Numbered from the stretch's first letter, positions 25,460-36,627 are shown. The stretch is 64,000 bases of DNA from Synechococcus sp. CS-1329 (GCF_025128055.1 NZ_JAHLYS010000033.1:186001-250000), one strand, 5' to 3'. Program-made: numbers and translations. The notes: generated from the sequence alone by a model not told the origin.

Positions 25460-26005
25460 TGATTTTGTTGATTCCTGGTCGATCAGCAGCAAGTTCTGGC
25501 TGCCGACGTCCTTGAAACCGAGCTCCCGGTAAAAGGTCCGGCCTCTTGTCGTCATCAAGTACACCCGTTCAGTCCTCGCCAGGGCAGGTGCCTCCAACAA
25601 CGCACGTACCACGAGACGGCCGATGCCCTGGCCCCGGTGGCTGTCGGTGACGACCACATCCCAAAGCACGCCCCGAAACATCCCGTCGCTGGTGGCCCGC
25701 CCGAACCCCACCAGCTGCAAAGGCTGGCCGGAGCTGTCTTCATGCCGTCCCCAGGCGGTCACCACAGCGTCGCTGCCGCGGAGCATCCGACGGAGTTGGT
25801 CGTGGCTCCGCCCCTGGGCCCAGAAACTGTCTTCATCCAGCAATTGCTTCAACTGCCGGATCGCTCCCAGCGGGGTGCCGCAAGGTCCAAGCCCCAGGCG
25901 AAGTCCGGGGGCCCCTGGGCGGTGACGGATCAATTGCAGCCGGCCAGGATCGTTCTGGATCCGCAGGCCGTCATTTGATGCAGAGGGCTGGCTCAGCGGT
26001 GTCAA
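25451..26005 (-). CDS. GNAT family N-acetyltransferase (Ycf52-like)
   Basis: A 184-residue acetyltransferase. The acetyl-CoA site is VVTDSHRGQGIGRLVVRALL (R/Q-x-x-G-x-G/A motif), preceded by LVGFGRATSDGMFRGVLWDV. It is followed by RVYLMTTRGRTFYRELGFKD and ends with a Gln-Asn-Leu-Leu strand. The TTR-x-x-x-FY-x-x-LGF arrangement and the context near secA and tRNA-Gly fit the plastid/cyanobacterial Ycf52/NSI-like group. That is a family-level guess. The substrate is unknown; relatives acetylate proteins or small amines. The last codons overlap the antisense tRNA-Gly gene by 9 bp. Confidence 0.85.
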   Translation of the reverse strand: MTPLSQPSASNDGLRIQNDPGRLQLIRHRPGAPGLRLGLGPCGTPLGAIRQLKQLLDEDSFWAQGRSHDQLRRMLRGSDAVVTAWGRHEDSSGQPLQLVGFGRATSDGMFRGVLWDVVVTDSHRGQGIGRLVVRALLEAPALARTERVYLMTTRGRTFYRELGFKDVGSQNLLLIDQESTKSSG

Positions 26006-26069
26006 CGGAGGGCGGGTTGCGTCGGAGTTGTTCCTTCAGCCTATGGAAGTGGCCTCTTCAGGGACCCGG

Positions 26070-26654
26070 TCAGGGTCTGTCAGCGAGCAATGCCTTGAGC
26101 CTCTGCCGAATCAATCGGGCCCGCTGCTCCGTGCTTGTGGGCGTAGGGGGCAAAGCCAGAATTTTTGCCAAAGGAGAAATCTGATAGGCAAGGCCATAAA
26201 TCTTTGCTTGATTGGAAAGATCTGGGTAGCCAGTCATGACTCTCTTCATGCCTGATTCATTGCTGGCTTCGATGGCATCGTGAGAAACCCTGGATTCCAG
26301 CGGCACCAGCACCAGCAGATCCAGATGGGAGCAGAAGCCCTGCATTTTTCTGAAGGTCGTCTGCCAGGCCTCTGGAGGTACCAGGCTCCAGTTCAGCCAC
26401 AGGTGGAGGACGTCCACAGGACCCCGGTCCATCACAAAGCTCGCCTCTGTCGCCAGTAGTTTTTCGGTCCGCTCATTGATCCATTCAATCGAGCGATTCA
26501 CAAGAATCTTTTTGCCCTCGGGCGAGCGTGGATCGCCGTTGAAAATCCATGCCAAGTCTTCTTCAATGTGCTCCTTCACGATTCCTTCGCTAACGAGATA
26601 TCGGGCCAGCGTGGTCTTGCCGAGTCCGCTGACGCCGGATAGAAGAATCTTCAT
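26070..26654 (-). CDS. P-loop NTPase, kinase-like (AAA_28/NadR-like)
   Basis: A 194-residue protein with Walker A ILLSGVSGLGKTTLARYL at the very N-terminus. An acidic DRGP motif (FVMDRGPVDVLHLWLNW) sits where small-molecule kinases hold their base, and LLVLVPLES forms the next strand. The pattern resembles NadR-like or AAA_28 kinase domains that phosphorylate small metabolites. The conserved C-terminal Arg-rich lid reads TSTEQRARLIRQRLKALL. It is less GC-rich than its neighbours and stands alone between the GNAT gene and secA. No substrate can be assigned. Confidence 0.7.
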   Translation of the reverse strand: MKILLSGVSGLGKTTLARYLVSEGIVKEHIEEDLAWIFNGDPRSPEGKKILVNRSIEWINERTEKLLATEASFVMDRGPVDVLHLWLNWSLVPPEAWQTTFRKMQGFCSHLDLLVLVPLESRVSHDAIEASNESGMKRVMTGYPDLSNQAKIYGLAYQISPLAKILALPPTPTSTEQRARLIRQRLKALLADRP

Positions 26655-26971
26655 CGTTCGACTGATTGCGGGATTGATGAATTCGCTGGTATTGCTAAAG
26701 CTTGATCAGCTTTGCTGTGAGGGTGGATCCGATCCGAAGGGGGACGCACGCCTCTCCCCGGAGCCATGTCCATGCTGCCAGCCTGAGGAACTCCCCCGGT
26801 TGCCATCGGTGATGGGTGAGCCTGACCAGGGCGGTTAGGGCCTTAGGGCGAGCTCCAAGCGCCCCTTCTTGTCTTGTGGCATTCCTTGAAAAGCCTTGCC
26901 ACGCCTTCGGTCTGCCCCACTGGAGGGATGTTGCCAGTGGTAAGGTGGAACGATTCGACTGGTCCTTCTCC
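26655..26971. other. 317-bp divergent control region upstream of secA
   Basis: Lies between the start of the kinase-like gene and the start of secA. It contains a 6-bp perfect inverted repeat, AAAGCT-tgatc-AGCTTT, at 26697-26713, which could be an operator but has no proof. The secA frame is open back to 26816. The upstream codons are not secA-like and are treated as leader. No clear promoter pair or riboswitch was recognised. Confidence 0.45.
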
Positions 26972-29809
26972 ATGCTCAAGCTGCTGCTTGGTGATCCCAA
27001 TGCCCGCAAGCTGAAGCGCTACCAGCCGATCGTTTCGGACATCAACCTGCTGGAGGAGGAGATCGCCCCCCTCAGCGACGATCAGTTGCGCGGCAAGACC
27101 GCCGAGTTCCGCCAACGGCTCGAGCAGGCCAGCTCCCCTGCCAACCAGCGTCAGCTGCTCGATGAGCTCCTGCCCGAGGCCTTTGCGGTGGTGCGCGAAG
27201 CCGGCAAGCGGGTGCTGGGCATGCGTCACTTCGATGTGCAGCTGATTGGCGGCATGGTGCTGCACGAGGGCCAGATCGCCGAGATGAAGACCGGCGAAGG
27301 CAAAACCCTGGTGGCGACCCTGCCGGCCTACCTCAACGCCCTCACCGGTGCCGGCGTTCACGTGGTGACCGTGAACGACTATCTCGCCCGCCGCGACGCC
27401 GAGTGGATGGGGCAGGTGCATCGTTTCCTGGGCCTTTCGGTGGGGCTGATCCAGCAGGACATGGCCCCGCCCGATCGGCGGCGCAACTACGGCTGCGACA
27501 TCACCTACGCCACCAACAGTGAGCTCGGGTTTGATTACCTGCGCGACAACATGGCGAATGATATCGATGAGGTGGTGCAGCGCAATTTCAACTACTGCAT
27601 CATCGATGAAGTGGATTCGATCCTCGTGGATGAGGCGCGCACGCCGCTGATCATCTCCGGTCAGGTGGAGCGCCCCCAGGAGAAATACATGCGTGCGGCC
27701 GAGATTGCCGCCGCCCTGGATCGCGCCGAGGGCATGGCCAAGGACGGCATCGATCCCGAGGGCGACTATGAAGTGGATGAGAAGCAGCGCAATGTGACCC
27801 TCACCGATGAGGGCTATGCTAAGGCCGAGCAGATGCTGGGGGTGCTGGATCTGTTCGATCCCGCCGATCCCTGGGCCCACTACATCACCAACGCCCTCAA
27901 GGCCAAGGAGCTGTTCGTGCGTGATGTGAACTACATCGTGCGTGGCTCCGATGCTGTGATCGTCGATGAGTTCACCGGCCGGGTGATGCCTGGCCGGCGC
28001 TGGAGTGACGGCCAGCACCAGGCGATCGAGGCCAAGGAGGAGCTGCCAGTCCAGCCGGAAACCCAGACGCTGGCCAGCATCACGTACCAGAATTTCTTTT
28101 TGCTCTATCCGCGCCTGGCCGGCATGACCGGTACCGCCAAAACCGAGGAAGTGGAGTTCGAGAAAACCTACAAGCTCGAGGTCACGGTGGTGCCCACCAA
28201 CCGGTCCCGCTCCCGGCAGGATCTGGTGGATCAGGTTTATAAGAACGAAGTGGCGAAGTGGCGCGCCGTGGCCAATGAAACCGCCGAGATTCACCAGGCC
28301 TCCAGGCCGGTGCTGGTGGGCACCACCAGCGTCGAGAAGTCTGAGTTGCTCTCGGGTTTGCTGGCTGAGCAGGGCATCCCCCACAACCTGCTGAATGCCA
28401 AGCCTGAAAACGTGGAGCGGGAGGCCGAGATCATTGCCCAGGCCGGGCGAGCGGGAGCCGTCACCATCGCCACCAACATGGCCGGTCGCGGCACCGACAT
28501 CATCCTCGGCGGCAACTCCGACTACATGGCCCGCCTCAAGTTGCGGGAGGTGCTGCTGCCGCGCCTGGTGCGGCCCGAGGAGGACCATCAGCCGCCGGTT
28601 CCTCTGCCGCGCCAGGCCGCTGCGGCCGGTTTCGGAGCTGATGCCCCAGCGGCACCAGTGATGGCTCCGAGCGAAGCGCGCGCCATCGGCGCCCTCTACC
28701 CCTGCGCCCTCAGCGAGGGCAGCGAAGTGGAGTTGGTGGAGCTGGCCCGCGAGCTGGTGAAGGCCTGGGGTGATCGGGCTCTCACGGTGCTGGAACTGGA
28801 GGACCGCATTGCCCAGGCGGCAGAGAAGGCTCCGGCTGAGGATCCCCAGATCCAGCAGCTGCGCCGCACCATTGCCCGGGTGCGCGGCGAGTACGAGGCG
28901 GTGGTGAAGCAGGAGGAGGAGCAGGTGCGTCAGGCCGGTGGCCTGCATGTGATCGGCACGGAACGCCACGAGTCGCGCCGGGTCGACAACCAACTGCGCG
29001 GCCGTGCCGGCCGCCAGGGCGACCCAGGCAGCACCCGCTTTTTCCTCTCGCTGGAAGACAATCTGCTGCGCATCTTCGGCGGCGATCGCGTGGCCGGGCT
29101 GATGAATGCCTTCCGCGTGGAGGAAGACATGCCGATCGAATCGGGCATGCTGACCCGCTCCCTGGAGGGGGCCCAGAAGAAGGTGGAAACCTATTACTAC
29201 GACATCCGCAAGCAGGTGTTTGAGTACGACGAGGTGATGAACAATCAACGCAAGGCCGTTTACACTGAAAGACGGCGGGTACTTGAGGGCCGTGAGCTCA
29301 AGCTGCAGGTGATCGGCTATGGCGAGCGCACGATGTCCGACATCGTTGAGGCCTACGTGAACCCCGATCTGCCCCCCGAGGAATGGGATCTGGGTCAGCT
29401 GGTGGCCAAGGTGCAGGAGTTCGTTTACTTGCTGGAGGACCTCACCCCCGATCAGCTCGCCGGCCTCAACACCGAGGAGCTCAAGGCCTTCCTGCGCGAG
29501 CAACTGCGCAATGCCTACGACCTCAAGGAAAGCCAGATCGAGCAGTCAAGGCCGGGGCTGATGCGGGAGGCCGAGCGCTTCTTCATCCTCCAGCAGATCG
29601 ACACCCTCTGGAGGGAGCACCTCCAGGCCATGGACGCCCTGCGCGAATCCGTGGGTCTGCGCGGCTACGGCCAGAAGGATCCCCTGATCGAATACAAGAA
29701 CGAGGGCTATGACATGTTCCTCGACATGATGACCTCGATGCGGCGCAACGTCATCTACTCGATGTTCATGTTCCAGCCCCGCCTTGAAGCCTCTGCTGCA
29801 ACTGCCTGA
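26972..29809 (+). CDS. secA: protein translocase subunit SecA
   Basis: The 945-residue ATPase motor of Sec export, acting at the plasma and thylakoid membranes. It begins [17 protein letters not shown], typical for cyanobacterial SecA. Motifs in order are Walker [51 protein letters not shown] (DEAD-like Walker B), [26 protein letters not shown] and the arginine-finger block [23 protein letters not shown] cyanobacterial-type insert rich in Ala/Pro lies about residues 530-560. There is no C-terminal zinc-binding tail, as is usual in this group. The start is ATG 26972. The 3' end overlaps the convergent RgpF-like gene by 44 bp. Confidence 0.97.
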   Translation: MLKLLLGDPNARKLKRYQPIVSDINLLEEEIAPLSDDQLRGKTAEFRQRLEQASSPANQRQLLDELLPEAFAVVREAGKRVLGMRHFDVQLIGGMVLHEGQIAEMKTGEGKTLVATLPAYLNALTGAGVHVVTVNDYLARRDAEWMGQVHRFLGLSVGLIQQDMAPPDRRRNYGCDITYATNSELGFDYLRDNMANDIDEVVQRNFNYCIIDEVDSILVDEARTPLIISGQVERPQEKYMRAAEIAAALDRAEGMAKDGIDPEGDYEVDEKQRNVTLTDEGYAKAEQMLGVLDLFDPADPWAHYITNALKAKELFVRDVNYIVRGSDAVIVDEFTGRVMPGRRWSDGQHQAIEAKEELPVQPETQTLASITYQNFFLLYPRLAGMTGTAKTEEVEFEKTYKLEVTVVPTNRSRSRQDLVDQVYKNEVAKWRAVANETAEIHQASRPVLVGTTSVEKSELLSGLLAEQGIPHNLLNAKPENVEREAEIIAQAGRAGAVTIATNMAGRGTDIILGGNSDYMARLKLREVLLPRLVRPEEDHQPPVPLPRQAAAAGFGADAPAAPVMAPSEARAIGALYPCALSEGSEVELVELARELVKAWGDRALTVLELEDRIAQAAEKAPAEDPQIQQLRRTIARVRGEYEAVVKQEEEQVRQAGGLHVIGTERHESRRVDNQLRGRAGRQGDPGSTRFFLSLEDNLLRIFGGDRVAGLMNAFRVEEDMPIESGMLTRSLEGAQKKVETYYYDIRKQVFEYDEVMNNQRKAVYTERRRVLEGRELKLQVIGYGERTMSDIVEAYVNPDLPPEEWDLGQLVAKVQEFVYLLEDLTPDQLAGLNTEELKAFLREQLRNAYDLKESQIEQSRPGLMREAERFFILQQIDTLWREHLQAMDALRESVGLRGYGQKDPLIEYKNEGYDMFLDMMTSMRRNVIYSMFMFQPRLEASAATA

Positions 29810-31025
29810 GCGGTCGGGTCAACGTCCAGCTGCGGGAGCTGCGCATGGCCGCCAGCTCAGCCGCCAGGACGGCATGGTTTGCTTCCCACTCGTTGATGCC
29901 TTGGTTCAGCCGGGCGATGGAGGCCATCAAGTCCTGCCGTTGTCTCTGAAGCTGCCTGGTCTGTTCAACTCGTTGAATCTCCTTCTCGCTCAGGCAGGCG
30001 GCCAGGTCGCTCGCCACCGCTGACTGCTGCCGGCAGCGTTCGGCCATCAGGCTGATGCTGCCCATGTAGATCTCGGGCAACGGCTGCCACACACTCAACC
30101 GCTCCCCTGCAGGGGCGGCCCCGCCACTGGGCTGCGGAGCCAGGGCCCAGTGGTACCCCTCCGCCTCACAGAAGTGGGCCGTCAGCCGCTCCAGCGCGTG
30201 CAGGACGGTGCCATCGATGCCGAGCGGCTCGGGCGGCAACGGCTGAAGATGCTGGCAGGCAGCAGCCAGGCCGCTCAGCGCCTGGGGCCGGAACCAGAAC
30301 ATCATTCCCGCTGGAAACACCAGCGGGGCCTGGGGATCCAGCTGCCAGTCCGGCAGGCACTGCTGGCAGATCAGGCGCGAGACCTCAAAGTTGGCCCCCC
30401 AGTTCACGACTGCCCGCACCGAGGCCGCGGTACCGGGCATCACCAGACCGAGGCGTGGATCCGCGGCGAAGGCCCGCTGGATGCTGCTGGTCTGGTTGGC
30501 ATCACCAAGGAGTTCCTCCAGCAGCTCCGCCAACCAGCTTGCGCCGATCGATTCGTGGCTGCTCTTCTTGGTGTGCAGATGCAGGACAAGGTCGTAGGCC
30601 TGCAGACGGGCATGGAGATCCACCAGCAGCGGGCCCAGATTCCGCCCCCGGTTGCTCAGCACCACAACTGAGGTGTTGCCCGGGGCCTTGAGCCTGAGGC
30701 TGAGGCTGTGGCCGTTGAGCAACCCCTGGATCTCCGCTTGTTTGGCGCTGCTGTCGGTGCTGATCAGCAGGTCGAAAGGCCCGCTGATCACCATCAGGGC
30801 ATCCAGCAATGGGGCCAGGCTGTCGGGGTGGAACCCGTGGATGTGTACCGCTGTGCTCAGAGCTGCGGCTGATGCAGAAGCCCCTGGCTCTGGCGCCGGA
30901 TCCTGATCGAGCAGGGGCAGTCTCAGCCGGTCTTCCAGGGCGGGGGATGGCCTGAGGGTGGGCAGGCCACAGGCGCAACCGTAGTTCAGTTCATAGTCGC
31001 CGTGGGGGATCCAGAGGTCTGTCAT
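29766..31025 (-). CDS. rhamnan synthesis protein F-like glycosyltransferase
   Basis: A 419-residue protein related to RgpF, a family that builds rhamnose-rich wall or surface polysaccharides. Diagnostic parts are [52 protein letters not shown] and [16 protein letters not shown], then [19 protein letters not shown]. The C-terminal ~70 residues are a Gln/Glu-rich coiled coil ending [18 protein letters not shown], a tail common in cyanobacterial glycosyltransferases. The N-terminus carries an odd CAC motif. The ATG overlaps the upstream exporter's stop by 4 bp. It therefore likely makes or finishes the glycan that the fused exporter moves. Confidence 0.83.
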   Translation of the reverse strand: MTDLWIPHGDYELNYGCACGLPTLRPSPALEDRLRLPLLDQDPAPEPGASASAAALSTAVHIHGFHPDSLAPLLDALMVISGPFDLLISTDSSAKQAEIQGLLNGHSLSLRLKAPGNTSVVVLSNRGRNLGPLLVDLHARLQAYDLVLHLHTKKSSHESIGASWLAELLEELLGDANQTSSIQRAFAADPRLGLVMPGTAASVRAVVNWGANFEVSRLICQQCLPDWQLDPQAPLVFPAGMMFWFRPQALSGLAAACQHLQPLPPEPLGIDGTVLHALERLTAHFCEAEGYHWALAPQPSGGAAPAGERLSVWQPLPEIYMGSISLMAERCRQQSAVASDLAACLSEKEIQRVEQTRQLQRQRQDLMASIARLNQGINEWEANHAVLAAELAAMRSSRSWTLTRPLRQLQQRLQGGAGT

Positions 31026-33106
31026 GGCCGTTCGTCGCCGCCGATGAAATAAGTCCCGGGCCAGAGCTCACCGTGGAAGTGAAAGCGAACGGACCACTGG
31101 CGGCCGGCTTCGATCGAGGCCACCAGCCCGCCACGCTCGGGATGGACCTGACCCGTGACGCGGCTGCCCGTGTGGCTTGCCACATGACAGCCGAAGGCCA
31201 CCTGGCTCAGATGCTGCTCGGCTCGGTAGCGAAACTCGGGAATGAAGGCTTCCCCGTAGGGGAGCACGTTGACGAGCTGCTCCTCCATCGTCAGGATCTC
31301 GAGCCCTTCGATCACAGCCCCGTGGTTTGGATACACCATCGTGGAGGACGGCTGCAGGCCAGGGTCCAGATGGGCGGTGAGGATGACCTCGGCCTGGCCT
31401 GCCAGCTGCAGCGACTGTCCTCGTGACCCGTTGGTCTCATCCAGGCGTCTTCCGCCTGTGGCACCTGCGCCGCCGCCGCTCTCGAGCGACTCCTGAGCTG
31501 ATCCGAGCAGGGCATCCCACTGGCTGTCGTCGGCATAGCTGAGCTGCTGGTACAGCGTGGTGATCTCCGCCGGTTTCCCCCAGCGTCTGGCCTGGCCCTT
31601 GTGCATCAGCAGAGCGACATCACAGTGCTGAACGATTTGCGGACAACTGTGGGTGACCAGCAGAATTGAGGTGCCATTGGCTTTGAGTTTCTCCAGATGT
31701 GAATAGCATTTCTTCTGGAAGAGCTCATCGCCAACGGCGAGCGCTTCATCCACCACCAGCACATCCGGATCGATGTGGGCCTGCACAGCAAAGGCCAGCC
31801 GAACTGCCATTCCGCTGGAATAGGTCTTCACCGGTTGATCGATGAACTCTCCGATGTCGGCGAAGGCAAGAATATTCTCGAGCCTGCTCGCGATATCCGC
31901 CTCACTCAATCCCAGCACGGCCCCATTGAGAAACACATTCTCCCTGCCGCTGAACTCCGGATTGAAGCCGCTGCCCAGCTCCAGCAGGGCCCCCACCCGA
32001 CCATGCACGTTCACTGCCCCGCTGCTGGGGGTCAAGGTGCCGCAGATCAGCTGGAGCAGGGTGCTTTTGCTAGATCCGTTGCGACCAACGATGCCCAGGG
32101 TTTGACCGCGCCCAAGCTGGAAGCTGAGGGATTGAAGCGCCCAGAATTTGCGGTAATAGCGTCGGCGCTCGCCCCAGAATGCCTGCAGAAGTCTGTGTCT
32201 CGGATGCGGGTAAATCCTGTAGCACTTGCTGAGGGAGTTAACCTCCACAGCCACAGTCTGGCGCTGTTCAGGCCCTTCAGAGGACATCGGAAATCCACGG
32301 CGTGCTTTCTGGAAGCCCCGGTAACTCAGTTCACAGGCCAGCAGAGCCAGGGTCGTTCCCAGCAGAAGGTAGAGCGGAGTGGGTTGAAGTCCGCTGATGG
32401 CCACTCGGCGGGTCTGCTCAATGATGATCACCAGTGGGTTCAGAGATAAAATGGGCTGCCAGCGCTCAGGCAGGGCGCTGAGTGGATAGAACACGGCACT
32501 GAGAAACATCAGCATGCTCAGGGTCACACCAACGGCCTGGTCGATGTCGCGCAGATAGACACCCAGGGCCGAGAGGGTCCAGTTCACCGCCAGGCAGCTG
32601 CCGATCAAGGGCAGCCAGACCAGCGGCAGCCACAGCATCGTGAACGGGATGCCGCCTTGAGCCAGAATTTCGAAGAGGGCGAGCACCACCAGGCTGGTGA
32701 GGGCATGGAAGCAGGCGGTGGCCACATTCACCACGGCAAGAAGATCTAAAGGGAAGATCACCTTCGTGACGTAGTTCTTGTTGGACAGGATCAGATTCGG
32801 GGCCTGGCTGGCGCATTCCGCGAACAGGTTGAACACAATCAATCCGGCAAAGAGATTGATCGCAAAACCCAGTGGCCCTGCATCGTGCAGATTCCCCCAG
32901 CGCGCCTGAAACACCTGTGAAAAGACGAAGGTGTACACCGCCAGCATCAGCAGCGGCGTCAGGAAGCTCCAGGCCCAGCCCAGCATGGGCCCGCGGTAGC
33001 GGCCGGCAACATCCCGCTCCACCAGACGCCAGAGCAGCTGACGGTTGGCCAGCAGGCTGTGGTGAAAGGTGAAGCGCGGCCAGCGCGGCTTCGGCGCCCC
33101 TCTCAC
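31022..33106 (-). CDS. fused ABC polysaccharide exporter: Wzm-type permease + Wzt-type ATPase
   Basis: A 694-residue fusion. Residues ~15-270 are an ABC-2 permease ([20 protein letters not shown] start, six membrane segments, [16 protein letters not shown]). About 285-520 is a Wzt ATPase with signature [14 protein letters not shown] and Walker [20 protein letters not shown]. The last ~120 residues form a Wzt-C-like beta domain that would bind the glycan end. Walker A reads GRNGSSKST (341-349), where family consensus is GxxGxGKS/T. Ser346 (codon 32069-32071, AGC) replaces the invariant Gly, a one-base change that may slow or abolish ATP hydrolysis. Permease and ATPase are normally separate genes. 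Both ends overlap neighbours by 4 bp. Confidence 0.9.
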   Translation of the reverse strand: MRGAPKPRWPRFTFHHSLLANRQLLWRLVERDVAGRYRGPMLGWAWSFLTPLLMLAVYTFVFSQVFQARWGNLHDAGPLGFAINLFAGLIVFNLFAECASQAPNLILSNKNYVTKVIFPLDLLAVVNVATACFHALTSLVVLALFEILAQGGIPFTMLWLPLVWLPLIGSCLAVNWTLSALGVYLRDIDQAVGVTLSMLMFLSAVFYPLSALPERWQPILSLNPLVIIIEQTRRVAISGLQPTPLYLLLGTTLALLACELSYRGFQKARRGFPMSSEGPEQRQTVAVEVNSLSKCYRIYPHPRHRLLQAFWGERRRYYRKFWALQSLSFQLGRGQTLGIVGRNGSSKSTLLQLICGTLTPSSGAVNVHGRVGALLELGSGFNPEFSGRENVFLNGAVLGLSEADIASRLENILAFADIGEFIDQPVKTYSSGMAVRLAFAVQAHIDPDVLVVDEALAVGDELFQKKCYSHLEKLKANGTSILLVTHSCPQIVQHCDVALLMHKGQARRWGKPAEITTLYQQLSYADDSQWDALLGSAQESLESGGGAGATGGRRLDETNGSRGQSLQLAGQAEVILTAHLDPGLQPSSTMVYPNHGAVIEGLEILTMEEQLVNVLPYGEAFIPEFRYRAEQHLSQVAFGCHVASHTGSRVTGQVHPERGGLVASIEAGRQWSVRFHFHGELWPGTYFIGGDERP

Positions 33107-33864
33107 CCTGCTCCGCCGGGACGGTCACCCAGGAACTCCAGGATTTCCCGGTCCTTGAGGCTCTGGGCGCGGCCGCCGCAGGCCTCCTGGATGGGCCGGC
33201 CGGCCGCCACTTCGCGCAGGCAGGTCTGCAGGCGGCTGAGTTCGCTCTCGAGGGTGTCGATGCGCTCCATCAGGTTGCGGATCACCTTGGCTTCGGCGTC
33301 CGGCAGCTGGGAGTGGGCCAGCGGATCGATGCGCACTCCCGACTGATGAATGACACGCCCCGGCACACCCACCACCGTGCTGTCAGGCCCCACATCCCGC
33401 AGCACCACCGAGCCGGCGCCGATGCGGGTGTTGGTGCCCACCGTGATCGCCCCGAGCACCTTGGCCCCCGCTCCCACCACCACGTTCTCCGCCAGGGTGG
33501 GGTGGCGCTTGCCGTGCTCCTTGCCGGTGCCCCCCAGGGTGACCCCCTGATAGAGCAGGCAGCGATCGCCGATCTCGGCCGTTTCACCGATCACTACACC
33601 CATGCCGTGGTCGATGAACACGCCGTGACCGATCGTGGCGCCCGGATGGATCTCGATGCCGGTGAACAGGCGCCCGATCTGCGAGCACAGCCGAGGCAGC
33701 AGCGGCACCTGCAGGGTCCAGAGGCGGTGGCTGAGGCGGTGCAGCACCAGGGCCTGGAAGCCCGGGTAGCAGAGCAGGATCTCGAGGGTGCCCCGGGCGG
33801 CCGGGTCCCGTTCCTTGATGATCCGCAGATCCGCCAGCAGGGGGCTCAGGTAGCTCCTGATCAT
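33103..33864 (-). CDS. cysE: serine O-acetyltransferase
   Basis: A 253-residue CysE, which acetylates serine to O-acetylserine, the acceptor of sulfide in cysteine synthesis. The N-terminus holds [20 protein letters not shown] and [12 protein letters not shown]. The left-handed beta-helix hexapeptide repeats run [60 protein letters not shown] and [15 protein letters not shown]. The catalytic His (IDHGMG) and the GKRHP loop are present. It sits in a minus-strand run gntR-cysE-exporter-rgpF joined by 4-bp overlaps. A cysteine synthase gene lies much further right (59075). Confidence 0.95.
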   Translation of the reverse strand: MIRSYLSPLLADLRIIKERDPAARGTLEILLCYPGFQALVLHRLSHRLWTLQVPLLPRLCSQIGRLFTGIEIHPGATIGHGVFIDHGMGVVIGETAEIGDRCLLYQGVTLGGTGKEHGKRHPTLAENVVVGAGAKVLGAITVGTNTRIGAGSVVLRDVGPDSTVVGVPGRVIHQSGVRIDPLAHSQLPDAEAKVIRNLMERIDTLESELSRLQTCLREVAAGRPIQEACGGRAQSLKDREILEFLGDRPGGAG

Positions 33865-34961
33865 CCGGCCTGTGTGGCTGGGCCTTCGCTGTGGCTGTCA
33901 CGGGGGCCGATCAGGCCGATCTCCTTGCGCAGCAGATCGATGGTGGCGGCCCCCAGATAGCTCTGGGCACAGTGCACCTGGGGCAGGCGCATCAGCTGGG
34001 AGCGGTTCTGGCGCAGGGTCTGCTCCACCAGGGGCAGGCTGGGGCGGTCGCAGAGCACGTGGCTGGCGGCCCGCAGCAGGGCCAGCAGGCGGCTGCCCAC
34101 GTCTGGGTTGGCGGTCATCACCAGCAGCTCATTGCCGCGCATGCTGTGCAGGATCACCTCGGCGGCGCGCAGGATTCCAGGGCTGATGCTCACCAGGCCC
34201 ACGCAGCTGCCGGGCCGCAGCTCCTTGAGCAGGTTGAGCTCGTGGTGGAAGTCGTTGAGGTCGACCGCCACGGCGCGCACACCGAAGCGCTGGGCCAGCT
34301 CCTCCACGGGCTGGAGGAAGTAGCGGCTGGTGACCACCGTGCCGTTGCTGGAGCTCTCGAGCACGGCTTCGAGCTCCTCCATCGGCACCACCTCCACGGG
34401 CACCTCCAGGACGGGCACCAGTTCCTCGGCGATCAGCATCGAGGCGCCGATGTCCTCGCGGGGGGTCGACACCAGCACGCGGGCGCCACAGCGCAGGCGC
34501 CAGTCGATCTCGCGGGTGAGCAGCTCGCGGGCCTGCTGCAGGGTGCAACCGGCGTTGAGCAGCCCGTCGACGCACTGGCGCACCTCCCGGTCGATGTCGG
34601 GGCGCAGGCGGTTGCGCAGGCCCGGCGGCACCTTGAGCTCCCGCGGCTTCTGCTGGTCGCGCACATAGATGCCGGAGCCGGCCATCGCCTCCACCACCCC
34701 GTCGTTCTCCAGCTGGCGGTAGACCTTGCTGATGGTGTTGCGGTGCAGGCCGGTCTGCATGGCCAGCTGTCGCGTGCTGGGCAGGCGGTGGCCCGGGGGG
34801 TAGTGCCGGGCGGCGATCGCAAAGCAGATCTGGTTGTAGAGCTGGGTCGACGCCGGGATATCGCTTTCCTGCTGGATGTGGAATCGCACGCCGGAGGGAA
34901 CCAGTACGGGTGGGGCCACCCTACGGAGCTTCGGCGCTGGTGACAATTCCCCCTGTGGCAT
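33861..34961 (-). CDS. GntR family transcriptional regulator
   Basis: A 366-residue regulator. Residues about 30-100 are a GntR-type winged helix ([20 protein letters not shown], then [20 protein letters not shown] and [19 protein letters not shown]). The C-terminal ~250 residues form a periplasmic-binding-like or unknown effector domain with [13 protein letters not shown] and [20 protein letters not shown]. YtrA-like DNA-binding heads usually begin close to the QESDIPAS segment. A GTG about 24 codons downstream of ATG 34961 is therefore a possible true start. It overlaps cysE by 4 bp and could control the sulfur and glycan-export genes that follow it in the same transcript. Confidence 0.85.
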   Translation of the reverse strand: MPQGELSPAPKLRRVAPPVLVPSGVRFHIQQESDIPASTQLYNQICFAIAARHYPPGHRLPSTRQLAMQTGLHRNTISKVYRQLENDGVVEAMAGSGIYVRDQQKPRELKVPPGLRNRLRPDIDREVRQCVDGLLNAGCTLQQARELLTREIDWRLRCGARVLVSTPREDIGASMLIAEELVPVLEVPVEVVPMEELEAVLESSSNGTVVTSRYFLQPVEELAQRFGVRAVAVDLNDFHHELNLLKELRPGSCVGLVSISPGILRAAEVILHSMRGNELLVMTANPDVGSRLLALLRAASHVLCDRPSLPLVEQTLRQNRSQLMRLPQVHCAQSYLGAATIDLLRKEIGLIGPRDSHSEGPATQAG

Positions 34962-35018
34962 ACGAGCCTGTGCCGGTTGCTTCCGTCACAGTGCAGAGGC
35001 CGGAGTGCAGGGGCCGGA

Positions 35019-35675
35019 TCAGGCGTCGCTGGTGGCTGGTTCGGCGTTGCTGAGCTGCCGGACCGGGGAGGGGATGGTGCGCACGGCCTTGGCGGCCAGG
35101 GCGGCGGCGTCCTTCTCCTTGGTGAGCGGCGTCTTGCGCGGAGTCAGGAACATGATCATGTTCCGGCCTTCCCGCTTGGGATCCTGCTGGATCTCGGCGC
35201 TCTCCTCAAGGTCTTTGGCCATGCGGAACAGCAGTTGCTCGGCCAGGGCCGTGTGCTGGATCTCGCGGCCACGGAAGATCACCGTGCACTTGACCTTGTC
35301 GCCGTCCTTGAGGAAGCGCACCGCCTGGCCGATGCGCACCTGGTAGTCGTGCGAATCGATCTTGTAGCGCATCTTGACTTCCTTGACCTCGGTCTGGTGC
35401 GACTTCTTCTTGGCTTCCTTGGCTTTCTTTTCCTGCTCGAACTTGAACTTGCCGTAGTCCATGATCCGGCAGACCGGCGGATCGGCTTTCTCGCTCACCA
35501 GCACCAGATCAAGGTCGCGGTCCTTGGCCACCTCCAGGGCTTCTTCCCTGGTGATCACCCCGAGCTGGCTGCCGTCGGCATCCACCACCCTGAGCTGGGG
35601 GTAGCTGATGCGGTCGTTGATGTTGGGGAGCTCCCGGACGGGGGCGCGGCGATCGAAACGGGGACGAGGTGGCAT
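35019..35675 (-). CDS. infC: translation initiation factor IF-3
   Basis: A 218-residue IF-3, which keeps ribosomal subunits apart and checks the initiator codon. It has [59 protein letters not shown] (the linker) and [20 protein letters not shown], then [17 protein letters not shown]. The last ~35 residues form a cyanobacterial tail. Start ATG 35675. Unlike the enterobacterial gene it starts with ATG rather than ATT, so autoregulation by start-codon discrimination is not indicated. It follows miaA by 55 bp on the same strand. Confidence 0.96.
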   Translation of the reverse strand: MPPRPRFDRRAPVRELPNINDRISYPQLRVVDADGSQLGVITREEALEVAKDRDLDLVLVSEKADPPVCRIMDYGKFKFEQEKKAKEAKKKSHQTEVKEVKMRYKIDSHDYQVRIGQAVRFLKDGDKVKCTVIFRGREIQHTALAEQLLFRMAKDLEESAEIQQDPKREGRNMIMFLTPRKTPLTKEKDAAALAAKAVRTIPSPVRQLSNAEPATSDA

Positions 35676-35711
35676 TCAGAGAGGCGAGGGGACGGGCAGT
35701 GGTGTCGTTGA

Positions 35712-35728
35712 CTCTGGTTAGACCAGAG
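35712..35728 (-). repeat. 7-bp inverted repeat between miaA and infC
   Basis: CTCTGGT-TAG-ACCAGAG directly after the miaA stop codon. It can form a small hairpin but has no T-run on either strand, so it is not a clear terminator. It could stabilise the miaA end or mark the infC leader. Confidence 0.4.
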
Positions 35729-35730
35729 AG

Positions 35731-36627
35731 TCACCCTAGGACGCGCTGCACCGCTGGCAATGCCTGTAGTAGGGGATCGTCGCCCTCCAGCCACAGGGGC
35801 TGATGCTGGCGCCGGAACCAGGTGCGTTGTCGTTTGGCGTACTGGAGGGTGCGGCGGCTGGTCAGGGCGATGGCCTCCGCTTCCGTCAGCTCTGTGGCCA
35901 GCAGCGAGCGGGCTTCGCCGTAGCCGATGGTGGCCAGCAGGGGCAGGCCGGCGCCGTAGCGGCTGATCAGTTGCCGGGTTTCCTCCACCAGGCCATCGCT
36001 GTAGAGCTGCTGGCTGCGCCGGCTGATGCGCTCGCGCAGGTCCGGGGGGTTGAGGCCCAGCTCCAGCAGCCGCCAGGGGGGCGGGCAGGCTCTGGGCTGG
36101 GCCGTGTGCGGCCGGCCCGTGGCATAGATCACCTCCAGGGCCCGTTGGGTGCGCACGGCATCGGCGGCGGCGATCCGCCCGGCGGAGAGGGGATCGGCCT
36201 GAGCCAGGAGCTGGTGGCAGAAGGGCTGACCGAGCTGCTGCAGCTGGGCCCGCAGGGCGGGCTGGGGTGGCACCGCCGGTGGTTCGAGCCCCTGGGTCAG
36301 AGCCCGCAGGTAGAGGCCGCTGCCGCCCACCAGCAGGGCCACACCCCGGCGGCGGTGTTCGGCGGCGATGGCCGCCCGGGCGACGGCGCAGAACTCCTGC
36401 AGGTTGATCGGCTGGTCGGGATCGCGCAGGTCCAGAAGCTCATGGCGCACCCGGGCGCGCTGCTGGGCGCTCGGTTTGGCGGTGCCGATGCTCATGCCCC
36501 GGTAAAGCTGGCGGGAATCGACCGAAAGCACGGCCAGATCCAGGGCTTCGGCCAGCTCGATCGCCAGGGCGGTCTTACCGCTGGCGGTGGGTCCCATCAG
36601 GGCGATCAGCAGGGGCGGCAGGGGCAT
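35731..36627 (-). CDS. miaA: tRNA dimethylallyltransferase
   Basis: A 298-residue MiaA, which attaches a dimethylallyl group to A37 of tRNAs reading UNN codons. The P-loop is [40 protein letters not shown] gives the substrate-binding DSRQ-Y block. [19 protein letters not shown] and [20 protein letters not shown] are the other conserved segments. It is divergent from gyrB, with about 195 bp between them. The upstream side contains no other gene, only the shared promoter region. Confidence 0.96.
   Translation of the reverse strand: MPLPPLLIALMGPTASGKTALAIELAEALDLAVLSVDSRQLYRGMSIGTAKPSAQQRARVRHELLDLRDPDQPINLQEFCAVARAAIAAEHRRRGVALLVGGSGLYLRALTQGLEPPAVPPQPALRAQLQQLGQPFCHQLLAQADPLSAGRIAAADAVRTQRALEVIYATGRPHTAQPRACPPPWRLLELGLNPPDLRERISRRSQQLYSDGLVEETRQLISRYGAGLPLLATIGYGEARSLLATELTEAEAIALTSRRTLQYAKRQRTWFRRQHQPLWLEGDDPLLQALPAVQRVLG

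Noticed and set aside
26816-26971. Extended SecA start at 26816.
   Set aside because: SecA proteins begin with the [10 protein letters not shown] segment at 26972; the upstream codons show no SecA character.
33555-34820. GCGATCGC (HIP1-type) palindromes.
   Set aside because: A few copies occur in coding sequence, but by eye not at a density beyond what a GC-rich cyanobacterial sequence may show.
35712-35728. Terminator after miaA.
   Set aside because: The stem is only 7 bp and no T-run follows on either strand.
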